In this document: piece by piece, positions 33,886 through 44,900 of the stretch
Layout of the letters: every line of letters starts with the position of its first letter
How positions within the stretch are numbered: the stretch's first letter is position 1
NCBI GenBank assembly: GCA_030710605.1
Contig: CP092880.1
Span: 10,444,208 to 10,508,207 of the forward strand
DNA from: Cordylochernes scorpioides
Lineage: Eukaryota; Arthropoda; Arachnida; Pseudoscorpiones; Chernetidae
Direction: 5' to 3'
Length of the DNA stretch: 64,000 nt
Translations under genes and position numbers: made by a program
Notes under the pieces: generated by a model
Databases searched by the model: none
What the model saw: only the letters and a program-made list of their open reading frames with translations
Told to the model about the DNA's origin: nothing

Positions 33886-33922
33886 AACTACTTTAAATCA
33901 ACCAATTATAATTCAAGACTTC

Positions 33923-34140
33923 TCCAAGGTAATAAGACCAAATCCAAATAAATAAATAGTGTGTGACGTTTCAGTAACAGCGTTGTTACCATCTTCAGAC
34001 AAAAGTACTGAAAAGTACCATTCAGTACTTTTGTCTGAAGATGGTAACAATGCTGTTACTGAAACGTCACACACTATTTATTTTTTTGGATTTGGTCTTA
34101 TTACCTTGTGTTTATAATCTATAATCCAAATTGTGCCTTA
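33923..34140 (+). mobile_element. Foldback element F1 (copy 2)
   Basis: Counterpart of 15274-15488. Plus-strand core GTCTGAAGATGGTAACAATG, hairpin partner, then GAAACGTCAC near 34035-34070. Confidence 0.7.
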
Positions 34141-34397
34141 TAATTCAAGACTTCCTATGATTCTACTGTTTTCAAATCTCCCAACCAAGTTACCCTACTT
34201 TAATTTACTCAGCTATAATTCCATAATTACTTTAATTCAACCAGAAGCACCTTCCCTTTGGGGTGTTTCCTTTTGAATTAGAGTCAGCATTGATATATAA
34301 CCAGTTAAATATTGAGGTAGTTAATTTGGCTAGATGTAAAAAAGGTTTGAATTAAGGGAAGTGTTGTATCATAGCCGGTTGTATTTAAGAGGTATTA

Positions 34398-34560
34398 TAC
34401 AGTAGAACCTCTCTGAAAGGACACCTAGTAGCATAGTCAAAGTGTCCTTTAGAGAGAGGTATCCTTTTTAACAGATTTGTTAATTAGAAAAAAGATAATT
34501 TTGGCAATGAAAACTGTTCTTTTTTAGAGAGATGTCCTCTAGTCAGAGGACATCTCTGCC
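34398..34560. mobile_element. pogo-like MITE (copy 2)
   Basis: Counterpart of 15752-15918. Confidence 0.6.
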
Positions 34561-34864
34561 GACTATGAGGCAAGATCAATGTCTTTCCCAAATGCCAGAG
34601 CTAGAGCTGCAAAGTTCTAGTCCTCCCGCTTTCTCCCTGCCTCCTGACCTCCGCGAACCCAATCCGGCCTAACCTGCCTCTTCCCTAACAGAGATCCTGT
34701 TCCAAGCCTCTCTAGCCTGGTCATAGTGGTTTTATATGTTCCAATTTACGCAGCCATTGGGGGCTCAAAAATCATTTATTTTGGTTAGCAGCCCCATAAA
34801 TAAAGATATTTCCTCTAGTCAGAGTGGGGGTTCAAGTGTGAAAGTTGTTTAATAAGAAGGTTAC

Positions 34865-34991
34865 CCAGGAGCTTGGCTGCTCGGCGTTCACTGGGCAGCA
34901 CCTTGATGTCGAGGAACCAAGCCTCAGCCCAGGCCAGGACAAAGGAGAGAATGAGCAGGATCACTGGGATGAGCACTGCACTGGATGACCA
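34865..34991 (-). CDS. STARD3: STARD3 exon 5 (copy 2): MENTAL helix 4
   Basis: 127 nt with the same boundaries and coding as 16209-16335. Acceptor ggtgtggcag, donor gtaacc. It follows exon 4 (39242) directly in frame, so in the single-gene reading this is the physically linked exon 5. Confidence 0.9.
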
Positions 34992-35228
34992 CTGCCACAC
35001 CCACCAGCAGTGTAGATGACGGTATTACACTGGGTTGCCTAGTTACGACTAGACCCATCACATGGAGTTTACTTATTTGACTGACTTTGAAAACTCTATC
35101 AACAAAAAAAATAGGTCTATGTAGTAAGAAAAACATGCAATGTTTGAAAAATCAACATCAGAATACATTGATAATAAAAAAATAAAATAAGAAGAGGATT
35201 TGTAAGGTACCTGAGAAAAGTAAAATAA

Positions 35229-35542
35229 TTTTTTTTTTTTTTGCTTATCCTTAGTACACGTGGTGCAAGCCATGATAATCATGGTGGGTAGAAAAAGGAA
35301 ACTGCTTTTACTGTAAGTGCACCACATGTCTACACATGTGAAAAGCAGTTCGACTTTGCACTTACAAATGTGTCAGAGCCCCGTTTGGTAACTTGCACTC
35401 GCTGGTGAGGTTGGACTTTTGCAAGAATCAGGGGCCATTGGAGCATTTCTTTTTTAAATCAGAAAAAAAGAACCTAATGCGGGAATTGAACTCAGGTCGT
35501 AGCAGTTGAAAACCAACAGTTTAGTCCACCGACCCCCCAGCA
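35229..35542 (-). mobile_element. SINE-A (copy 2)
   Basis: Counterpart of 16581-16887. Confidence 0.8.
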
Positions 35543-35631
35543 AAATAAATAAAATCTTTCAACTAGTGTGTACAAATAACCAAACAGGGCTCAGACACCA
35601 CCTTGTAAATGTTGAGTTGCTACATGTGTAG

Positions 35632-37060
35632 ATACAGTAAAACACCTCACTATAGCAATCCTTAGATGGAACTGAACTTTTGGTTTCTTAAGTCATGGTT
35701 CACTATATATGGTATGTCTTTGGTATCTTCTTAGCATCTTGATATCTGGCAATTGCTCCTATTGTAAAGAGGAGGTCTTCTATATCCCAGGTCCATTTTA
35801 GCATGGTTTTACCTCATGTGGTATACTTGGATTAAAAACAGTCACACCACCCTAACTACATTGATGGCTATGTACCAGGTTTCTTAAGTCATGGTTCACT
35901 ATATATGGTATCTTTAATGTCTTTGGTATCTTCTTAGCAAAGATATCTGGCAATTGCTCCTATTGTAAAGAGGAGGTCTTCTATATCCCAGGTCCATTTT
36001 AGCATGGTTTTACCTCATGTGGTATACTTGGATTAAAAACAGTCACACCACCCTAACTACATTGATGGCTATGTACCAGGTTTCTTAAGTCATGGTTCAC
36101 TATATATGGTATGTCTTTGGTATCTTCTTAGCATCTTGATATCTGGCAATTGCTCCTATTGTAAAGAGGAGGTCTTCTATATCCCAGGTCCATTTTAGCA
36201 TGGTTTTACCTCATGTGGTATACTTGGATTAAAAACAGTCACACCACCCTAACTACATTGATGGCTATGTACCAGGTTTCTTAAGTCATGGTTCACTATA
36301 TATGGTATCTTTAATGTCTTTGGTATCTTCTTAGCAAAGATATCTGGCAATTGCTCCTTTTGTAAAGAGGAGGTCTTCTATATCCCAGGTCCATTTTAGC
36401 ATGGTTTTACCTCATGTGGTATACTTGGATTAAAAACAGTCACACCACCCTAACTACATTGATGGCTATGTACCAGGTTTCTTAAGTCATGGTTCACTAT
36501 ATATGGTATCTTTAATGTCTTTGGTATCTTCTTAGCAAAGATATCTGGCAATTGCTCCTATTGTAAAGAGGAGGTCTTCTATATCCCAGGTCCATTTTAG
36601 CATGGTTTTACCTCATGTGGTATACTTGGATTAAAAACAGTCACACCACCCTAACTACATTGATGGCTATGTACCAGGTTTCTTAAGTCATGGTTCACTA
36701 TATATGGTATCTTTAATGTCTTTGGTATCTTCTTAGCAAAGATATCTGGCAATTGCTCCTATTGTAAAGAGGAGGTCTTCTATATCCCAGGTCCATTTTA
36801 GCATGGTTTTACCTCATGTGGTATACTTGGATTAAAAACAGTCACACCACCCTAACTACATTGATGGCTATGTACCAGGTTTCTTAAGTCATGGTTCACT
36901 ATATATGGTATGTCTTTGGTATCTTCTTAGCAATTCCTCCTATTGTAAAGAGGAGGTCTGTTATATCCCAGGTCCATTTTAGCATGGTTTTACCTCATGT
37001 GGTGTACTTGGATTAAAAACAGTCACACCACCCTAACTACATTGATGGCTATGTACCAGG
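35632..37060. repeat. About 200-bp tandem array (copy 2), 7 units
   Basis: Same basic unit as the copy 1 array (tcttaagtcatggttcacta at about 35683, 35882, 36084, 36288, 36480, 36682, 36884). Most units carry an extra catcttgatatctgg or aaagatatctgg segment, so the period is about 200 bp. Only the last unit has the 181-bp form that dominates copy 1. Confidence 0.9.
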
Positions 37061-37104
37061 TAAACTATGGATAATGAAAATTCAACAAATTAATCCCCTA
37101 TATA

Positions 37105-38371
37105 CAGTAAAACCCCTCTATAGTGAACCCCAATGGGACAGAGCTTTTGGTTCACTATAGCCACGGTTTGGCTATTTTTTTTTTTACTTTTAAAAATTTT
37201 TAGACCGTATAATTAAAGGACGGCCATACACACAAGAAGAGACTGCCTCTTAATAGTGGTTACTTTGTATTAATTCCCATAATTGACCTATTTCCTTACA
37301 TTAATACTGAATAATAATAGAAATCATTAGATGATAAATTCTTCTTATCATTAACATACATGTACCTCTATGTCTAATTTAAAAATAATGACAAATCCTA
37401 GGCAAAGTTTTAATAAATATATATTCAAAGATATAAAATGATTTTAAAACATCATTATCACATTATATAATACATTGTTTACTTGAAAAAATGGCTCTAA
37501 CACCTTGTTGCTTCAAAGCATTCTTCAAGCATTGCACCATTCAAATAAAGTTAGTGTTTTTCTTCCATTTCATGTTTCCACATATTCTTCAAGGTCTAGA
37601 TTTCGTTTTTTAACCTGTCATGCAAAACATTTCTGACTTTAAAAATCACCATAGTTAATGGCATAAAAATAATGTTTGTTTCATCACGGGACCGTTTATT
37701 TGAACTTTTATTTTTTTAGCCCTAAAACGTAGGATCGCGGCAAAAGTTGGGGTGGATTCCTCTTTGTAACAATTTTTAATAGCTTTATATTTTATCTTTT
37801 ATAATAGAAAGGTTATATTCTCTTATTTTAATATTCTTAACATTTTGCCTGTGTTGTTTCACTTTGAAAAGTTCTGAAAATGGCCTTTTTTTTTTAAAGA
37901 AATAACACTTTTGTTTTTAAAATGCCTTTGTTTTCTTCATCTTGGAAGCCATTTGCATTTTTTATATTTCGAATTTAATGGATGCAAAGATATTATATTT
38001 AATAAAAAGTATAATGTGTAAAAATTTATACAACATACAGCAAAAATAAAGTGCAAAAATCAAAACAAACAATGCCGCTAAATTTATTGTTTTGAAATCG
38101 CGATCCGCGAGCTGAAACATGCTCAAAATTTTGTTGTTTTAATTTTTTTTTTAATTACAATTCTAAGTTCGTTATAAGCATAGTATTTTTAATAGATTTT
38201 ATCATTTTGGGACCGAAAATAGGTTCGTTATAAGGGTAGTTCGTTATTCTAAAAATCGCAAAGTTTGTTATAACGATGGTATTTTCAATGGAATGGAATT
38301 GGGAATCGGCGTGGGTTCGTTATAAGGGAAGGTTCGTTATATCCAGGGTTCGTATTAGCGGGGTTTTACTG
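37105..38371. mobile_element. Non-autonomous pogo-like element, 1267 bp
   Basis: Ends CAGTAAAACCCC... and ...GGGGTTTTACTG are inverted and flanked by TA on both sides. Subterminal repeats of ttcgttataa near the right end are typical of pogo/Tigger-like termini. The interior is AT-rich and shows no transposase. Confidence 0.7.
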
Positions 38372-38592
38372 TATAATTAAAAGAAAAAAAAAAAAAACTC
38401 ATACTTAGACAGCTTTTGTTTTCACAAGAATTTAAATATTATTTAAGAAAAAGGCACCTGCTATGATAGTTCAAATGAAAGATGATGGTAATTTGTACCT
38501 TTTCTGTTGGAATAAATAGCATGGTGCATGCATCAACTGTCAGTTGAATCATAAGTAGATGCCTTAATAACTGATCCCAATACAATTTCACT

Positions 38593-38730
38593 GGGGGGTC
38601 GGTGGAAGGATGGTCTAAACTGTTGGTTTTCGACCGCTACAACCCGGGTTCGATTCCCGCATTGGGCACTTTTTTCTGATAAAAAAAAAAAAAAAATGCT
38701 CCAATGGCCCCTGATTCTTGCAAAAGTCCA
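38593..38730 (+). mobile_element. SINE-A, 3'-truncated
   Basis: Plus-strand head: gggggtcggtggaaggatgg, B box gggttcgattcccgc, then the start of the body, stopping at aagtccaaccccac. Confidence 0.75.
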
Positions 38731-38842
38731 ACCCCACAAATATCAATTGAATTCTCTCTATATGTTATGGGGAATCTAAATCAGTAAGGAAATTGGTATT
38801 ATTGGTAGTATTGAAGACAGGAATTATGTACTTTGAGAAAGG

Positions 38843-39149
38843 TGGGTTCGGTGGAAGGATGGTCTAAACCATTGGTTTTCGACCGCTACGACCCGGGATC
38901 GATTCCCGAATTTGGCACTTTTTTCTAATTGAAAAATACTCCATGACCCCCGATTCTTGTAAAAGTCCAACCCCACCAGCGAGTGCAAGTAATCAAACGG
39001 GGCTCTGGCACATTTGTAATTGCAAAGTCGAACTGCTTTTCACATGTGTAGACATGTGGTGCACTTACAGTAAAAGCAGTCGCCAACTTCTACCCACCAT
39101 GATTATCATGGCCTGTACCATGTATACTAGGAAAAGCAAAAAAAAATAA
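38843..39149 (+). mobile_element. SINE-A
   Basis: Complete plus-strand copy ending aggaaaagcaaaaaaaa. The head resembles tRNA-Glu(UUC) weakly (ggttttcgacc in the anticodon region); that assignment is tentative. Confidence 0.8.
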
Positions 39150-39241
39150 CAATTTCACTTTTTTAACTATTATTTCATTAAATATTAATATCCTCTGTTT
39201 CCACCCGGGAAATTCACTTTGCTACCTCAAGATGGACTCAC

Positions 39242-39295
39242 CTCGTAGAGAAACACCTTGGCAATGAGGAAGGCCACACTTATGGCAGTGGTCAG
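39242..39295 (-). CDS. STARD3: STARD3 exon 4: MENTAL helix 3
   Basis: 54 nt, phase 0-0, acceptor gtgtgttccag, donor gtgagt. It encodes the 18 residues LTTAISVAFLIAKVFLYE, aligning with VTTLVSSAFLIVKVILSE of vertebrate STARD3. Single copy, upstream (in gene sense) of the duplicated block. Confidence 0.87.
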
Positions 39296-39475
39296 CTGGA
39301 ACACACCTCAGTCGTGAGTTACTTTTTACATATAGCCATGTAACAAAATACAGTAGCATCATTTAAGCACCCTCCATTGCTGAAAATTGAGGCAAATTTT
39401 TAACACACACTTAATAGTTGTCATGTCCATCAAGTCAAGTTTGACACTGATAACTATATGGACAAATGTTCTCCA

Positions 39476-39897
39476 ATATACAGTTACGAGCGTCATTCTT
39501 CATCTCCTAATCATTTATCAACTCTGTCACCGTTTGCTTTTTTTTTTTTGGAATGGCGCCCTCCTATTGGTTGGCTACGATCACGCCACCTCTGCCCCCC
39601 CCCCCCCCCCCCCCCCCACTCGCTTCTTCGTTTTTGTAACTATTGTGTTGGAGCGGGTCGCTCCTTAAATAAATGCATATATTAGTTAATAACTAAATGG
39701 AATCCTCTCTTTCTTTTTCCCAGTAAGAGACGTCTACGGAAGCCAACAGTACATAGACAGATAAAGCACATAGGCTATAGTTATTAACTAACATATGCAT
39801 TTATTTAAGGTGCCAATTTATAATTGTAACAAATAGTATTTGAATAAAAACATTCAATCAGGTAAAACACGGGCGTTGCCCGGGTCATTCGGCTAGT
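39476..39897 (-). mobile_element. RTE/tRNA chimeric SINE with nested MITE
   Basis: Family G ends (tatacagttacgagcgtcat and cgggcgttgcccgggtcatt) around a C-tract of about 25. The tRNA module is missing. A small foldback MITE at about 39663-39810 interrupts it, with inverted ends ccttaaataaatgcatat and a ttagttaataacta continuation. Confidence 0.6.
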
Positions 39898-40086
39898 TTT
39901 ATCTATTGGTAACCAACTCTCACAGCTCATTTAGTGACCTTCCAGTAGCTTCCATGATCCCTTTCAGGATGCTCATTGGAGATTGTCCTCTACTTTTTCT
40001 TCCTTAATTTTTTACAAAAAGCAACATCTTTTCTACGCCATTTGCTCTCATTATGTGTCGGAAGTAGATCAGTCTTTACAAACATA

Positions 40087-40182
40087 AGGTAATAAGACCA
40101 TATTCAAATAAATAGTGTGTTATTTATATTTGGTCATATTACCTTGTTTCTAACCTATAATCTAAATTGTACCTTATCATAG
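40087..40182. mobile_element. Foldback F1, deleted centre
   Basis: Arms ataaggtaataagaccat and tggtcatattacctt facing each other with the hairpin core lost. Confidence 0.55.
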
Positions 40183-40341
40183 GTCAGTGTTAAGATGATG
40201 ATAACCTCCCTATTTACTATAGAAGGAAACCCAAGTCTGGAAGAAGAGCTTTTTTATGAAGACAATCATACAAGCTTTAAGGCAAGACACCCTTCTACGG
40301 GTAAAATATGACACAATTGGCAATGGTTTATAAATACACTA

Positions 40342-40835
40342 GCCGAATGACCCGGGCAACGCCCGGGTTTTACCCGATTAAATGTTTTTATTCAAATACT
40401 ATTCGTTACAATTATAATTGGCACCGTGGATGTCACTCTTGTGAAACGTCCCGCTCCAAATTTTGTGTCTGAGAAGCGATATTTTTATAGAAAGATGATC
40501 TGGCTTTTGTTTTCTGCTCGAATGAATGTTTTTCTGTTAGAATTTTGTTCCTGCGTACAAAATAATGAACTGGTTTCACCCGTGGTCTCTGCTTTTTGGA
40601 ATTTTTCCCGATATAATTTTGTATCTGATAATCAAACATGATACAGCAATATCGTCATCATCATTTTCTGACTAAAAATATATAGTTTTAATAATTGATT
40701 TATATATTTTTTAAAATAGCCTATCGTCTTCCCCGTATTTTTTACCTATGTATGGAAATTTTGGTTTGAATTAGTGAACTACTGCCAATTTGTATACCGG
40801 ACATACAAACATTCATTTTTGTATATATAGATATA
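40342..40835 (+). mobile_element. RTE-like short retroelement
   Basis: Begins actagccgaatgacccgggc and ends ggacatacaaacattcattt followed by tatatatagata, a typical RTE-clade 3' end. About 490 bp, no coding capacity. It shares its 5' ~90 bp with family G chimeric SINEs, which makes it their likely parent. Confidence 0.6.
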
Positions 40836-41199
40836 TGTTATAAATAAAGATGAGATTCCTGTTGCTTTGAGATTAATTGAGGATTATGCTATGGTAATGC
40901 AGTCGTGGTTAAAATCTTGAAAGAATAATAATAAAAATAGTTTGATCAGAATTTTTTTTTAATTGGGCTAAAGGAATATATAAAAAAACATGGTTTGATT
41001 AAAGTACTGCCTGGCTTAAGGCGAGTAGAATAAGGAAAACAAAAGATTATTTACATAATGTACAAAAGTTTTGAGCTGGCCAGCGGGATAAAACAACAAC
41101 GAGTTTTTATAGGGGAAGAGTGACCTCTGGTGGTCGATTTAAACAGAGTATTTGAATCTAATAATATAATTTTAAAATAAAATAATATCTTTATATAAC

Positions 41200-41340
41200 A
41201 TATATACACTTTCATGGTAATTCTTTTACATAATTTAATTTTCATGAAAGTGTATAGATATATAAACCAATTCCACTCAGTCATTTTGTACCCGTAGAAG
41301 GGCATTTTGCCCAAAAGCTTGTACAATTATCCTCTTATAT
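41200..41340. repeat. Inverted repeat with GAAGGGC hairpin
   Basis: acactttcatggtaattc faces ttcatgaaagtgtat. Downstream is gaagggcattttgcccaaaa, reminiscent of the F2 hairpin. A relic of a foldback element. Confidence 0.4.
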
Positions 41341-41593
41341 AGAAGAAGCTCTTCTCCCTGTCTTGTGTTTGTATGAATGTTCTAGGGGGATCTACCAGGA
41401 TAAATTTCATTTAAGATTGAAATATTTGTCCTTTTATATCTGTCCATGGTACTCTGATTAGCTTTCTCCATGGTCACATTTCATAAGCTTCAACTTTTTT
41501 TTCCCCATCTTTTCTGAGAGCCCAGCACTAACATCCATGACCACAGGAAATATTAATGCCTCTCTTCTTTGCCTTGAGAGAACACATGCTACT

Positions 41594-41670
41594 TATATCT
41601 TCTTCTTCTTTCTTATCTCCACTCAATCATATTAGTGTGTCAAGCTTGTAAAGCTTGAGATCATGATTGG
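41594..41670 (-). mobile_element. LINE-2/SINE-C 3' tail fragment
   Basis: tcttcttctttcttatctcc through aagcttgtaaagcttgaga: the common 3' end, with the LINE-2 version of the coding terminus. Confidence 0.65.
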
Positions 41671-41698
41671 GCTGCTACTTATATAATAATACTTAATA

Positions 41699-42075
41699 CA
41701 GTAGAACCTCCCTTAACAGACACCTTTAAACAACAGGCAGTTTAAAACCTGCTCTTCCATTGAAAATAATTTTTTTTTTTTCCTTTATAAATCCTGTTTC
41801 TCTTATTCACTTTCAAATTGAAATCTTTAATGCATCTCTTGTCAGGATGTGAAAAAAGTTAGTTTAATTTGCAAGGTTATATTGAAAAAATTAAATAGAA
41901 CCTCTATATAAAGGAAACCTAGTTACAGAACTAAAGTATCCTTTGAAATGAAGTGTCTTCTTACCGGAGAGTTTATAAATAGCAAAAAAGGTTATTTTGG
42001 TGATGAAAACAACAGTCCTTTGTAGAGAGGTGTCCTCTAGCGAGAGTATCTGCTCATGGAGATTCTAATCTCATG
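41699..42075. mobile_element. Two diverged pogo-like MITE pieces
   Basis: tacagtagaacctcccttaa at 41699 and agaacctctatataaagg at 41903, followed by gtcctttgtagagaggtgtc. Confidence 0.5.
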
Positions 42076-42139
42076 GAGATTCTAAGCTAACCAAAAGATG
42101 TTTTTCTTGGAAATCCTCACCCTAGAGGAATAAGGTTGA

Positions 42140-42437
42140 CAGGAATTGTTGTTGTTTTTTTTATCTCCTTTTGTCTAAGGATTACATAAATTCCATATGT
42201 TCATGCTCCTTGAGCTGTTTGATGATAAGCAGCAGACTCTCCCAAAGGTCCTGTTTAGTGCATCTAATGCAAGACAAAATGTGTTCTGGAGCTGAAGATA
42301 CCAAGCTACATTTTGGGCAAGCAGGGTAGATTTTGTTGTTATTTTCTATCTTTAATTGCTTAAGATGGCCTGTTCTATATCTAGTTAGTGTTGTTTGGTG
42401 TTGTCTGAGGTTCAGAGCTCCTCCTGGGTTCACCTCA
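42140..42437 (-). mobile_element. LINE-1 3' fragment
   Basis: Minus-strand LINE-1 end: NPGGALNLRQHQ..., knuckle CPKC...PEHILSC, ...HEHMEFM. Diverged from the block copies, with the tail degraded to ...atctccttttgtc. Confidence 0.8.
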
Positions 42438-42569
42438 CCCTACATGCAATGAGTGGTTAGTAATATACTGTGTTATCTCCATGTGTGAGATGAAGACATG
42501 GCAGAAACACTAAAGAGGTGAAGACGGCTGGCCAACAAGAGGCTGAACCACAAGAAAGACAATACTCAC

Positions 42570-42647
42570 CGAGACCATCCACCAATGGGAGAGAATCAAC
42601 ACGCAGTAGGCTACGATGATGAGAACCAGCCGAAACAATGACAAAAC
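42570..42647 (-). CDS. STARD3: STARD3 exon 3: MENTAL helix 2
   Basis: 78 nt, phase 0-0, acceptor ggttgtgcag, donor gtgagt. It encodes VLSLFRLVLIIVAYCVLILS then HWWMVS; the HWW motif matches LRHWWVIAV of vertebrate STARD3. A hydrophobic run forms the second membrane helix. Confidence 0.88.
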
Positions 42648-42701
42648 CTGCACAACCACCAATAATTACATCATTGTTTGGAATGTCATCACAAGTTTTT
42701 T

Positions 42702-43005
42702 TTTTTTTTGCTTATCCCTAGGCCATGATAATCATGGTGGGTAGAAGTAGGCGACTGCTTTTACTGTAAGTGCACCACATGTCTACACATGTGAAAAGCA
42801 GGTTCGACTTTGCACATACAAATGTGCCAGAGCCCCGTTTGGTTACTTGCACTCGCTGGTGGGGTTGGACTTTTGCAAGAATCGAGGGCCATTGAAGCAT
42901 TTTTTTTTTTTTTAAACATTAAAAAAGTGGCCAATGCAAGAATCGAACCCGGGTCGTAGCGGTCGAAAACCAATGGTTTAGATCATCCTTCCACCGACCC
43001 CCTGA
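42702..43005 (-). mobile_element. SINE-A
   Basis: Complete minus-strand copy: tail ttttttgcttatccctag low, head ccttccaccgacccc high. Confidence 0.8.
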
Positions 43006-43073
43006 TCACAAGTCTTTTATGTGAGCCACACACACATTTGTCTAAAGTTCAATAGATCAAGATCGCCTATACA

Positions 43074-43215
43074 GTAAAACTTCTTTATAAAGGACACCAA
43101 GGGGCAGAGCTAAAGTGTCCTTAGGGCAGGGTATATTCTTACCAGAGAGCTGCTAAATAGTAAAAAATATTATTTTGACAATGAAACTGTCTTTTGTAGA
43201 GAGTTGACTTGATGG
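43074..43215. mobile_element. pogo-like MITE fragment
   Basis: tacagtaaaacttctttata and aaagtgtccttagg, same family as 56847. Confidence 0.5.
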
Positions 43216-43499
43216 ACACTAACAAACATGCTCTTGTGATGTCCAACCTAAAAAAGCTAGGTCACACAAAAAGAGTATCTTAATCATTAAACCTACAATC
43301 AACTTGTACTAAAACTGTGTAAATTTTAATAAGTAGTAGAAAGTAGGTAGACAAGATATATACTAGAAGTATTGGAGAACCATCACTCTCCACACCAGTT
43401 TATTCTACCTGACCCCTCGACTATTTGTGTAATTGGCTGTTTAATTTCTGCTCCAGCTCTTAGGTTATTGTCATAGCTTTACAAGTCAATGTTCATGTG

Positions 43500-43560
43500 A
43501 ATGATAAGGCACAATTTACACACTATTTATTTGGATTTGGTCTTATTACCTTGAGTTTAT
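43500..43560. mobile_element. Foldback F1 arm fragment
   Basis: gataaggcacaatttaca then tatttggatttggtctta. Confidence 0.5.
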
Positions 43561-43824
43561 GTGAAGTTTATACCAATAGATGAGACAAACAAACAGAATG
43601 TTTTTTTTTTCTCTTAATTCTATACAACCTCTTCCTTTTATTTTATTTCTCTTATACTTTGTATCAAGTCTGAAAAGAGAAAGGTCACCTCCCTTATCTT
43701 TTTATAGTCACTTCCCCTTATTTCAAACCTAGAAAATATTCTTAATAGAAGGCTTTGTGTTTAATTTTCTATGGATATAGAATATACTTATTTAGATAGG
43801 GTCTTGTCAACTTATGGATCTTAA

Positions 43825-44010
43825 CCCGACCAGCGAGTGCAAGTAACCAAACGGGGCTCTGGCACATTTGTAAGTGCAAAGTCGAACTGCTTTCACATGT
43901 GTAGACATGTGGTGCGCTTACAGTAAAAAAGCAGTCGCTAACTACCCACCATGATTATCATGGCCTGTACCACGTGTACTAGGGATAAGCAAAAAAAAAA
44001 AAAAAAAAAT
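43825..44010 (+). mobile_element. SINE-A, 5'-truncated
   Basis: Body from ccagcgagtgcaagtaacc to the tail tagggataagcaaaaaaa. Confidence 0.75.
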
Positions 44011-44096
44011 AGAAATCATTTTTGTACCTTATAAAATGAAGAACACCTCTCATGTATGTGCTGTTTAGTGACCATCTATGAAAACGTGAAAACTCA

Positions 44097-44350
44097 GGTT
44101 GATTTCAAAGTCACACAGCACCAGCTTTGGCAGATTCACAATGTCCACCAGAAAAAAATAAACCAAAACTATGGCCTCCTGGTGGACATGAAGTTGCCTT
44201 AAGCTGTGGCTTTGTCACCAATCTGAGTCTGCTGGTTTGCAGAGATAGTCAATAGATAGTGCATAGTTTTATGTTTATTTTGACAGGGGAGAGTTATCTT
44301 TTCTTATAATAAATCCCTCTCCTGATGAAATTCCCATCTACATTCTGTAC
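44097..44350 (-). repeat. Diverged satellite monomer relic
   Basis: Full-length but diverged version of the 319-bp unit: caccagctttggcagattca, tggctttgtcaccaatctg, gatagtcaatagatag, ttttgacaggggagag. Single copy outside the duplicated block. Confidence 0.6.
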
Positions 44351-44505
44351 TTCATTCAATGCCAGTTTGATCCTGGTGGCTGCTAGTAATTGTTATCAAC
44401 TCTAGACACCAATCATGGAGAGAATTGAGAATTTCAGGAGCACAAGAGGAATATATATATGAGAGGAAGACTGAGTAACCAGCTGCGACCTACAGAAGAG
44501 ACATA

Positions 44506-44883
44506 TTAGAAAGAAGGAATCATATATCGCCGCAACTCTTTTTATTATTATAGCGGTTAAGGAAGCTTTCGGGCAAGCCCTTCTTCAGCTAATTATATTG
44601 TACAAACAAAGAGAGATTAAATATCGTTTTTAATATAAATCAAAATAAACGAAAAGAAATTTACCAAGCCCCTATCGCCCTCGTTTCAATATTCAAAATT
44701 TCTTTTCGTTTATTTTGATTTATATTAAAAACGATATATAATCTCTCTTTGTTTGTACAATATAATTAGCTGAAGAAGGGCTTGCCCGAAAGCTTCCTTA
44801 ACCGCTATAATAATAAAAAGAGTTGCGGCGATATATGATTCCTTCTTTCTAATTTGTCGAAATCCGCAAACCGTTTACCATGA
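44506..44883. mobile_element. Foldback element F2, PLE-like
   Basis: Arms of about 150 bp (gccgcaactctttttatt ... and its complement), short spacer. Each arm carries CTGAAGAAGGGC-TT-GCCCGAAAGC. Flanked by the 12-bp duplication AGAAGAGACATA (44494-44505 and 44884-44895). The second duplication overlaps the last base of the exon 2 donor, so a long hairpin starts about 17 nt into intron 2. Confidence 0.75.
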
Positions 44884-44900
44884 AGAAGAGACATACTTAC

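Larger units (their letters stand above)
18999..37060. repeat. Duplicated block, copy 2 (about 18 kb)
   Basis: Starts at the same point inside the piggyBac relic as 1459 and ends in the same kind of tandem array as copy 1, then continues into unique intron 4. Exons 5-10 are intact here and lie in correct order after exons 1-4, so copy 2 plus exon 11 makes one complete gene. Insertions private to this copy are listed separately. Confidence 0.85.
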
